64,000 nt of DNA from Mesorhizobium sp. M7A.F.Ca.US.008.03.1.1. GTDB taxonomy: Bacteria; Pseudomonadota; Alphaproteobacteria; Rhizobiales; Rhizobiaceae. Below the pieces are notes generated by a model that had not been told where the DNA came from, searched no databases, and saw nothing but the letters and a program-made list of their open reading frames with translations. Made by a program: the position numbers and the translations under genes. Positions 9,016 to 16,446 of the stretch are shown here, piece by piece (position 1 is the first letter of the stretch; the number at the start of each line of letters is the position of its first letter). The stretch spans positions 169,650 to 233,649 of the forward strand of contig NZ_RZRU01000010.1 in assembly GCF_003997495.1 (NCBI RefSeq), in the 5' to 3' direction.

Positions 9016-10250
9016 ACCCTGTTTAAAGGGTGATTTTCGTCCAAACGGGACCCCTTAACGATGGGGTCATCAAGATGCCTCCGGCTTGATCGGAGGCATT
9101 TGTGTTTTGGATGTTGGTTTTAGAGACGATTGCAAAGATACGTCGGCTGTCGCTGGTCCAGGGGAAGTCGATCAAAGCGATCTGCCGTGAGCTGAAGATC
9201 TCGCGCAAGGTGGTGCGCAAGGTCCTGCGTTCTGAGGAGACGCAGTTCCGCTACGAGCGCAAGCACCAGCCCTATCCCCGCATGGGAGCTCGGCGTGAGA
9301 CGCGGGACCGGCTGCTGTCGGCGAATGCGGCCAAGCCGCAGCGGGAGCGGCTGCCGGTCGCTTCGACGGCTTCCATTGCATTCCCCCGTCGGTGTCGAAG
9401 ACCTGCACGGTGCGCTTCGACAACAACAAATACTCGGTGCTGTCGAGTGCCGTCGGTCGGCCCATCGAGATCCATGCTTATGTCGATCGGATCGCATCCG
9501 CCAGAGGATGGCGTGGTCGTGGGAGAACACGTTCGCTCCTTTGGCCGCAACGAGGTCGCCTACGATCCCTGGCACACGGCGCGCGCCGTTCCTTGGCTGG
9601 GTCGTGCGGTCGGCAATGGAGAAGGTGCGGCGCAGCTCAAGGCGGTTGATGACGTCGACCGGCAGATGGTGTTGATCCTCACCTGGGTGCTGACCGACGG
9701 ATTGAGCGCGGTCGAGGCCGCCTGTCAGGAAGCCATCGAGCACGGTGCATCGTCGGCGCCGGTGATCCTCAACATCCTGGCCCGCAGCCGCGATCCGGCG
9801 CCGGGCACGATCCTTTCCATTCCCCAAGCGCTGAAGCTAGCTCACGAGCGGTCGCCGACTGCACCCGCTATGACAGTCTCAGGAGGACAAACAGCCATGG
9901 AACGCACCGAGGTACTGGAACTGATGGGAGCGCTGAAGCTCTACGGAATGCGCAGAGCCTATGACGAGATCATGGGCGCGTCGCCATCAAGCGACGGCAC
10001 GAGCCGCCCAGGATTGTCGGTGATCTCTTGCAGGCCGAGATATCGGAGAAGCAGGCCCGCTCCATCAAATACCAGTTCGCTGTCGCCAAGTTGCCGCTGG
10101 CCAAGGACATCGACGACTTCGACTTCGCCGACACGCCGGTCACCCCCTGATGCGCGATCTCGCCCGGCCGCGCCTTCGTCGCCGATCAGCGCAACATCGT
10201 CCTGGTCGGCCGCCTTCACGGGTCACCCAACTCGCGCGGAAGGTCGACCG
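9016..10250 (+). mobile_element. Degenerate IS21-family element (istA/istB remnants)
   Basis: The IstA start is clear: IRRLSLVQGKSIKAICRELK with the helix-turn-helix, then RKHQPYPRMGA. Later pieces in shifted frames give VRFDNNKYSVLSSAVGRPIE and FGRNEVAYDPWH from the IstA C-terminus. After AGGAGG, the IstB start MERTEVLELMGALKLYGMRR at 9898 follows, then frameshifts through ISEKQARSIKYQFAVAKLPL and a break just before the expected Walker A motif (RNIVLVGR instead of RNIVLVGGPGTGKT). The left end begins TGTTTAAAGGGTG with short repeats of GGGACCC, typical of IS21 ends. No functional transposase or helper remains. Confidence 0.75.
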
Positions 10251-10266
10251 CATTGCGACGGGCGCG

Positions 10267-10360
10267 TGTCGACTTCCCAACAATGTCAGACAGGAGACGC
10301 AACGCTATCGGAGCGATCGCATTGCCCGAAACGATTTTCCCAGTTGGCACGACAATTGCG
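10267..10360 (+). promoter_or_regulatory. Sigma54 promoter with NifA-type upstream sites, copy 2
   Basis: TGGCACGACAATTGCG at 10345-10360 fits the RpoN -24/-12 consensus apart from one base. A perfect TGT-N10-ACA lies at 10267-10282, and a one-mismatch version lies at 10284-10299 in the position corresponding to copy 1. The start of transcription would fall near 10372, about 30 bases before the metallopeptidase ATG. Conservation of this element in both repeat copies, whose intervening sequences differ, argues that it is functional. Confidence 0.65.
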
Positions 10361-11090
10361 GTCCTATGCGCAAAAGCAAACTAGACCTGAGAGCCGCACC
10401 GCATGAATGTAGCCTCCCAATATCTGCCGCTTGTGGCGCATCACGAAGCCGGGCACGCGGTGGCCGCCATCGTTTTGCACCGTCAGACGTTCGACGACGA
10501 CCGTGAACTCCCTGCTTTCTCAAGTGTTAGTATTTACCCCGACGTCGGTGACGGAGAGTGCGGTGGTGTTGTCGAAGGCGCGGGTTTTTATTCAGCGCAA
10601 GGATTCACCTCGAAGCGAAAGCCGATTTTCGAGGACGATATGGATCGATGTTTGGAACGCGATGATGCGATCCGGGAGATAGTTGCGTGTCTGGCAGGTC
10701 CTTTTGCAGAATCCGCATTCGAAGGCTATCTGGACCCGCGCGATATGGCGATGAATGCGTCCGATGGGAATGAGGGGAGCAGCGACTACGCGGATGCCAA
10801 GCGAATCTATGGTGAGTTGCGGTTCCTGATGCCGCGCCGCCCCGATTGGGGGCGGATCGAAGATTGCACGGCCCGGCTAGTACTCGATCACTGGTCGGCC
10901 ATCGAAGCATTGGCCGCGCATTTGCTGGTCAAGCATGCTCTCCAATTCGATGAGGCTCTGACGATTGTTGCGCCGCATCTTCCGCCCATGCCAGCAGCTA
11001 CGCCGCCAGAGCGTCATCCGCAGCCTGCTTGATCAGCCATTCGATGTGATTTGACCACATCTGCAACACCTCGCGCTTCTCCTTGACGTT
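10287..11090. repeat. Right copy of the long inverted repeat
   Basis: Inverted counterpart of the sequence at the window start, containing the promoter, the metallopeptidase gene and the 3' end of the integrase. Relative to the left copy, a deletion between GACCTGAGAGCCGCACC and the promoter brings the peptidase next to it. The repeats flank about 9 kb with kup and hipBA. Confidence 0.85.
10403..11032 (+). CDS. Small HEAGH-motif metallopeptidase-like protein, copy 2
   Basis: A 209-residue protein, about 90% identical by eye to the copy at the window start. The zinc signature HHEAGHAVAA lies at residues 13-22 and is unchanged, as are AESAFEGYLDPRDMAMN and SDYADAKRIYGELRFLMPRR. Substitutions are scattered and conservative and the frame is open in both copies, which suggests selection on both. 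It is soluble, without a signal peptide. Here the gene is directly behind the sigma54/NifA-type promoter with nothing in between. The last 35 bases overlap the convergent integrase remnant. The family resembles the peptidase domain of FtsH without its AAA part; the role is unknown. Confidence 0.7.
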   Translation: MNVASQYLPLVAHHEAGHAVAAIVLHRQTFDDDRELPAFSSVSIYPDVGDGECGGVVEGAGFYSAQGFTSKRKPIFEDDMDRCLERDDAIREIVACLAGPFAESAFEGYLDPRDMAMNASDGNEGSSDYADAKRIYGELRFLMPRRPDWGRIEDCTARLVLDHWSAIEALAAHLLVKHALQFDEALTIVAPHLPPMPAATPPERHPQPA

Positions 11091-11953
11091 GCTATAGAGA
11101 TTGTAGATTTCGCCAATGTCTGTCAAGGACGCCGCCTTGTGATTCAGTATGTGCTCGATGACGTGTGGCAATACCTGCCGCCTGCCGAGATTTGTCGCGA
11201 GCGTCCTGCGCAGATCGTGAAGGGTCCAGTTCTCCAAAGCCACCCCGTCAGTATTGACCTTGCCGTCTAGAGCCTTCTTGCCCTTCGCGTAGCCTGAGAA
11301 GTGGCTTCTTTCGTTGCCCCTCGCAGGGAAAAAAACGTGTCATTGGTCTTCGGTACCGTCTGGGGGACCGACACCGCCAGTGTGGACAGCGGAATAAGCG
11401 TAGGCTCTTCGTTCTTCGTGCGGTCACCCGATAGTTCCATGTTCCGGCTTCAAGGTTGAGGACCAACGCATCGCGGCAACTTCCGTACGCCTCTGTCCGG
11501 TCAGAATGAGCAGCTTGACGATGGAGCCGAACGAATAGCCGATATCGCCCGGTTCGGGCTCACAGCCCGTTCATATAGCCGCCAGTTCGGCATCGTTCAC
11601 CACTCGCTTGCGCTTGACGATCGGGGCCGGATCCGGATTTTCCAATCCCTCGCGGGGAAACCGCGGATGAGCCGTTGCGGCGGTTTGCGACACCAGTTGA
11701 AAAATGCCCGCATACACCAGAAGGCCGTGTTAGCCGCTTGCGGGTGACCCCCGGCGACGATCTTCTTGGTGATGTTAGCAATGTCGGTGTCGATCACATG
11801 GTGGATAGAGCGACTCCCGAGGGCAGGCACAAGATACCGGTTCAGGCTGGCCTCGACCAGTGCGGTGTTTTGAGGGTCGTTACTCGGCGGCCTGGAGGTG
11901 ACCGCCATCGCCGTCCTCGGTATCGTCAGCGCTGATATGCGCCTGATCGGCAA
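10998..11953 (-). pseudogene. Tyrosine recombinase (phage-type integrase), frameshifted
   Basis: The N-terminal core-binding part reads NTALVEASLNRYLVPALGSR, then ANTAFWCMRAFFNWCR. The middle, in other frames, gives VKLLILTGQRRTEVAAMRWS (first catalytic Arg) and LNLEAGTWNYRVTARRTKNEE. The C-terminal frame gives LHDLRRTLATNLGRR (second Arg box) and IEHILNHKA, ending in IYNLYSNVKEKREVLQMWS (Tyr). Several frameshifts separate these pieces, so the enzyme is dead although nearly all catalytic boxes are still readable. It is probably the integrase that once moved the metallopeptidase module. Confidence 0.75.
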
Positions 11954-11973
11954 GGAAGGCTGGCAGTTCCGAT

Positions 11974-12551
11974 GGAGCTATGCTGGAATTTGGGTGACGA
12001 GGCTGATCAAGCGGCGCTCTGCGGCTTCGTTTCGATGACCTGGATTCCGTCCAGGAACCTGGCACCTGCGATGAGTTTCGGCAACTGATTTTGTCCTTTC
12101 AATCGTCGCCACTTCCTGGCCGCGGCCAACAGCTTGAAGACCATCAGCTGGGCGGTTTTCGAGGATAGCGAGCCCTTGGTACGCACCGTGCGATAGCGAA
12201 CGGTTGCAAAGACGCTTTCGATGGGATTGGACGTTCGCAGATGATCCCAGTGTTGGGCGGGGAAATCGTAGAGCGCCAGCGACGCAATATGATCTTTCGT
12301 CAGGCAGTCGACCGCCTTGGCATACGCCTCGGCCTCCATCTCGATCGCATGCGCAAGCAATTTGCGCGCGCCGCTGCGAAGTACATCCGTCAGGGTATCA
12401 TCGATTTCGTCGGGCTGACGAAGGCGAACAATGTGTTGATAGTCTCGTTCATGGCGTATCACTCTCCTTGAGAGGTACTGGCAGGCTTCATCACCCGCCT
12501 CGATACGCCGCTCTCCTCAAGCCGCCATCATCCAGTTTCCGCCATGGCTCC
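11974..12551 (-). mobile_element. Internally deleted IS256-family element
   Basis: A single open frame (12007-12462) fuses the start of an IS256-type transposase (LRQPDEIDDTLTDVLRSGAR) directly to its C-terminal quarter (YDFPAQHWDHLRTSNPIESV, then TVRTKGSLSSKTAQLMVFKL). Most of the catalytic DDE domain is lost. Imperfect inverted ends of about 24 bases lie at 11974-11997 (GGAGCTATGCTGGAATTTGG) and 12528-12551, with about 17 of 24 positions matching. The result is a 578-base non-autonomous derivative that a full-length relative could in principle still mobilise. Confidence 0.75.
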
Positions 12552-12646
12552 CCCTGATTGATCCGCTTCACCTGTGCAACTGCACAGGCTGCCCTAGCGG
12601 GGAGATTGGCCTCCAATGGCGAAAGCTTGCCGCAGGAGACCCTCCG

Positions 12647-12973
12647 ATGACCGTGCCTATGGCGCCGCCGCTACGACAACTTGCCGACAAGCAGCGTGCG
12701 ATCCACTGCCGCGCTACTGCGCCTTCAAGGGACGTCTGGATCGCGACGCAGGAGCCGATGACCGTTACGGGATCAATTCCAGGTCGCGCTGGCCGTCGCT
12801 GTGCCAGTTCGACGGTCTGGTGGCAATTTGGGCACATCTTCTGTCGCCGACAGTGGCGATGGCTGACGCTTCAACGAAACGGGGTCTTCGACGTCTGCTG
12901 CCTTCGCCGATGCTTTGCGAAGTGGCATAATGTTTCGACGCACGCAGGCGCGGGCAGGGGATGTCAGTCATGA
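12647..12973 (+). CDS. Hypothetical ORF overlapping the DUF2285 gene start
   Basis: A 108-codon open frame (MTVPMAPPLRQLADKQRAIH...) whose stop overlaps the next gene's ATG by four bases (ATGA at 12970-12973), which hints at translational coupling. The middle part (WWQFGHIFCRRQWRWLTLQR) is rich in Trp and Arg and matches nothing I know. Composition is only weakly protein-like, so it may be chance. Confidence 0.25.
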   Translation: MTVPMAPPLRQLADKQRAIHCRATAPSRDVWIATQEPMTVTGSIPGRAGRRCASSTVWWQFGHIFCRRQWRWLTLQRNGVFDVCCLRRCFAKWHNVSTHAGAGRGCQS

Positions 12974-13771
12974 ATCTCCTGACTGGCGCGGATCAGGCCG
13001 ATTGGCGGGATGAAAGATCATACGACTACACCGCTGGCCTGACGCTGCGGGAGTGGGCTTGGGAGTTCTTACGCCGCAATCCAGCGTTCCAGCGCGATCT
13101 GACCGCTGCGCGCCAGCATTGCAAGACTTGGTCTCTCCAATCCTTTCTCGATATGGTCGCGTCGGCCGGCGACCTGTCACGCTGGGGTGTTCTGTTTCGC
13201 GGAGTCTTGTGGCCGCGCTTCGGTCGTATTCTGGTGTCCGCTCTGGTGCGTCCATGTGCTGCCGGTCATTGCGGAACGGTTGCCTGCCTCGTCGCCGACA
13301 CCGCCGTTCGAACTCTCGGCATTGCCCTGTCGTGCAATCGTCCTGCTGGCGCCCGACAAGAGCCAGCATGTTCTTCTTCGCAATGCGGACCACGCGCTGC
13401 AGCTCGCCGTCTCGGGCGCGAATATCCTCCACCCTGTTTGCCTGCATACGCAAGCCATCTGGCCCGCGGTGCTTTTAAAGCATCGACTGAGGGGACTGGA
13501 GTGCCTCAATGCTCTCAGTCTAGGGCAACAGTTGCCCCCCCGCTTGTTTGCGCCGGAAAAGCGCGGCGTTCGTTTGTCCTTCGTTCTTCGTGCGCTCGAC
13601 GGTTCGCTCGCCGGAGCACCTCATCGCGAGCTCGCCGAAGTTCTCATCGGTCAACGGCGCGTCCATGCCGACTGGGCGGATCCTCGCGATCATCTGCGCG
13701 ACCGCATCCGTCGGGCCGTCTCGCGTGGCCGCGCGCTCATGAATGGTGGCTACAGAGATTTCCTAATTTGA
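12970..13771 (+). CDS. DUF6499/DUF2285 regulator requiring a +1 frameshift (FseA-like)
   Basis: The first frame encodes WRDERSYDYTAGLTLREWAW and RRNPAFQRDL, typical of the DUF6499 N-terminus, then DLSRWGVLF. The second frame, +1 relative to it, continues with AESCGRASVVFW, FELSALPCRAIVLLAPDK, LRGLECLNALSLGQ, LSFVLRALDGSLAGAPHREL and ADWADPRDHLRDRIRR, which is a full DUF2285 domain to the stop. Together they give about 267 residues, the normal family length. In Mesorhizobium ICEs the activator FseA is made from two overlapping ORFs by +1 frameshifting. Here the change occurs at CTG-TTT-CGC (13192-13200). It may be programmed, or a simple mutation. ATG 12970 has AGGGG at a good distance. Confidence 0.6.
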
Positions 13772-14251
13772 AAAGCGACAGTCCGCGCTGTGCGTCGGTG
13801 GATGAACGTTCGCTCGCAGCTGTACCCGTCACCAACAGTTCGCCCGCCGACAGGACTGCATGGCGCCTTGCAAGTGCGCTCTGGTCTAGCTTGTCGATGC
13901 CGAAATGAGATGGGCGAGGGTGCCAAGGCGGTGGTTCATTAGGGCCGGCCTCGACCTGGACGCACATCATTGGTCGGAAAGCGGCGTGCACCGCAATGTC
14001 GCCATAGCAGCCAAGATCCTTTGAGGCCGGACCTGCAGTCCTGTTGGACCGGCGGGTGCAACAATATGGAGGGATCTGAGGCCTCACACCGTTCCCTGGT
14101 CGACAGCTCGGTCAACATAGCACCCACCGCTTGATTATGGAAATGGTGTGCCTGGAGTGCAGCGAGTAGCGGCTTGCTGCGCACTGTCCTAAGAATAGCA
14201 GTCATGACCCGTCTGGGGTTCTGCAACACGACGATTCAACCGCTTGGGCAT
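13772..14251. other. Stretch without recognised genes
   Basis: No reading frame, RNA or transposon end is recognised in these 480 bases. Confidence 0.4.
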
Positions 14252-14344
14252 TGTCGCATATCCCACAATGTAGAATGCGCAACAGGGCAAAAGCTGATCC
14301 ATCGGCGGTTTATCAATGCTTTTTGGCTTGGCACGGCACATGCA
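14252..14344 (+). promoter_or_regulatory. NifA upstream site plus sigma54 promoter
   Basis: TGT-CGCATATCCC-ACA (14252-14267) is a perfect NifA upstream activating sequence. TGGCACG-GCAC-ATGCA (14329-14344) matches the RpoN -24/-12 consensus with one mismatch, 61 bases downstream. Orientation is rightward, toward a short ORF and the 3' end of gabD. No known nif or fix gene follows, so this is either the promoter of a small undescribed transcript or a relic. Confidence 0.6.
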
Positions 14345-14403
14345 ACGCAATCGGCAAAAGGCGCACGAACTGAGTGGCCCATCGGCCCTAGGAGCGCTGA
14401 CTT

Positions 14404-14595
14404 ATGCCCTCCCAAGGCATGTCCGGCCCGACAGCGAGCTCAGTCTCCTGCCGGGCATCCGTGTTTCAGGTCAACGGCGTTTGGAACTTCCAATTAGGTG
14501 GCGGCATTGACCGCAGGCCGCCCCCCGGTGGGGCGGAGAGACAGTGCAGCAGGTTTCAAATCCCGCCCATGCAAAGATATTTCATTTCCAGATAG
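14404..14595 (+). CDS. Small ORF behind the sigma54 promoter (63 residues)
   Basis: Starts at ATG with AGGAG nine bases upstream, about 50 bases after the predicted transcription start. The product (MPSQGMSGPTASSVSCRASV...) has no recognised domain, no signal peptide and no membrane segment. Its last 40 bases overlap the convergent gabD gene. Support comes only from the promoter and ribosome binding site; the transcript might instead be non-coding or antisense to gabD. Confidence 0.3.
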   Translation: MPSQGMSGPTASSVSCRASVFQVNGVWNFQLGGGIDRRPPPGGAERQCSRFQIPPMQRYFISR

Positions 14596-16010
14596 TCCTC
14601 GAGGCCATGACGGGAACCCTCCCGCCCGATGCCGGATTGTTTGATCCCGCCAAACGGTGCCGCCTCCGAGGACATGCGTCCCGTGTTGATGCCAACCATG
14701 CCATATTCCAGAGCCTCTGCCACACGCCAGACCCGCTTCAGGTTTGAGGCATAGAAGTATGCGGCGAGGCCGTATATCGTGTCATTGGCCTCGCGCACGA
14801 CCTGATCCGCATCGTTGAAGCGAATGATCGGCGCGAGCGGCCCGAATGTCTCCTCTTGCGCGACTGCCATGACGCTGGAAATCTCGGTGAGGACCGTGGG
14901 TTCGAAAAACGTGCCATTCTTGCCGATACGCTGGCCCCCGCATCGTATTGTGCCGCCTTTCGCAATGGCATCTGCGACGTGAGACTCGATCTTGGCCAGA
15001 GCATGCTTGTCGATGAGCGGTCCGATGTCCACTCCGGCATCGAATCCGTCGCCAACCGACAAGTGCCGGATTCTTTCCACGAATTTCTTGACGAACTCAT
15101 CGTGAACGCTCGATTGGACGTAAATGCGGTTCGCGGAAACGCAGGTCTGGCCGGCATTGCGGAACTTCGCCTGGACCGCACCGTCAACAGCACCGTCAAT
15201 GTCGGCATCATCGAAGATGATGAAAGGTGCATTGCCGCCGAGTTCAAGGCTGACCTTCTTGATCTGGTCAGAGCACTGACGCATCAGCAGCCGTCCGACC
15301 TCGGTCGAACCGGTGAAGCTGATCTTTCGAATCTTGGAATTGGTGCAGAGTTCACGGCCCACGCGATCACCTTCGGACGCATAGATCAGGTTGACCACGC
15401 CATCGGGAAAGCCGGCCTGATGGGCGAGGGCGAACATTGCGCCAGCCACGAGCGGCGTCTGTTCAGCGGGCTTGAGCACGATTGTGCAGCCCGCAGCCAA
15501 GGCCGGCGAGATTTTGCGCGCCACCATGGAGGCCGGGAAATTCCATGGCGTGATCGTGCCAACAACGCCGATGGGCTGCTTGATCACTAGCATTCGGCGG
15601 TCTGTCGAGGGTGCCGAGATCGTCTCGCCATAGACGCGATTGGCCTCCTCGGCATACCATTGCAGATACGCCGCCGCATGCGATACCTCTGAAATGGCTT
15701 CGGCAAGCGGCTTGCCCATTTCCGCAGTCAGAATCGCGGCGAGATCGCCTGCATGGTCGATGATCAGCTGATGCCATCGCCAAAGAACGTCGCTACGTTC
15801 TCGGGCCGTCAACGCGGCCCATCCCGACTGCGCAACATAGGCCTTGTCTACCGCAGCACGTGTCTCCTCCACGCCCATATCGGGAAGCTCTGCCAAAACT
15901 TCGCCGGTCGACGGATTGACGACCTCGAACGTCTTATTGCCAACTGGTCTGCCGAGTGCCGGCAGGCGGTCGATGGCTCCAAACAGGTGCGGGGATTTCA
16001 GACGGCGGAT
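14556..16010 (-). CDS. gabD: NAD(P)-dependent succinate-semialdehyde dehydrogenase
   Basis: A 484-residue aldehyde dehydrogenase of the GabD type, oxidising succinate semialdehyde to succinate in the GABA degradation path (cytosol). It has the cofactor-site motif ITPWNFPASMVARKISPALA, FTGSTEVGRLLM, the general-base glutamate in SLELGGNAPFI, the catalytic cysteine in [16 protein letters not shown] and the C-terminal GMVGINTG with PFGGIKQSGIGREG. ATG 16010 (MIRRLKSPHLF) gives normal family length; the frame stays open 17 codons upstream. It lies about 440 bases downstream of the M16 peptidase gene. A decayed second copy is near 5.1-5.5 kb. Confidence 0.92.
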   Translation of the reverse strand: MRRLKSPHLFGAIDRLPALGRPVGNKTFEVVNPSTGEVLAELPDMGVEETRAAVDKAYVAQSGWAALTARERSDVLWRWHQLIIDHAGDLAAILTAEMGKPLAEAISEVSHAAAYLQWYAEEANRVYGETISAPSTDRRMLVIKQPIGVVGTITPWNFPASMVARKISPALAAGCTIVLKPAEQTPLVAGAMFALAHQAGFPDGVVNLIYASEGDRVGRELCTNSKIRKISFTGSTEVGRLLMRQCSDQIKKVSLELGGNAPFIIFDDADIDGAVDGAVQAKFRNAGQTCVSANRIYVQSSVHDEFVKKFVERIRHLSVGDGFDAGVDIGPLIDKHALAKIESHVADAIAKGGTIRCGGQRIGKNGTFFEPTVLTEISSVMAVAQEETFGPLAPIIRFNDADQVVREANDTIYGLAAYFYASNLKRVWRVAEALEYGMVGINTGRMSSEAAPFGGIKQSGIGREGSRHGLEDYLEMKYLCMGGI

Positions 16011-16446
16011 CATCGGCAGGCACAGGGGCAATACCGGATTCCTCCTCAACGCAGCGAACATCCAGGTCGACAGGCCGTCAGTGTGTATTCTGCACCAGTG
16101 GGTTCGTCGTAGGGCCTCGGCAAAGCAGCTGGTAGACCACGCTAGCCCGATGAAAAGACAGCAGTTTCGTTAGTTTGAGTGCCCGCGGTTCATCAATTGA
16201 TGGATTAAGCAGTCGGATGTTTGCTTCATCCACCATGCCTGCTGGTGGCATGCGACTGAATTCTGCAAAAAGGCGGCATACATGCTGAGGAGCGCCATTT
16301 CGGCGAGAGGCCGCCGGACCGCCAATGCCGCGCAAGGTCGGCGAAAACGACTCCGCGCGTCTGCATGATCTGCTTGGCCCACGGGCCTCCACATTCGCTC
16401 TTCCCACGAGAAGCCCCGATGAAGAAGGAAGGTGAGATGAGTTTCT
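16011..16446. other. gabD upstream region
   Basis: No gene is recognised. Small open frames on the minus strand are composition artefacts. The stretch presumably holds the gabD promoter, but no sigma54, nod or tts motif is visible. Confidence 0.4.
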
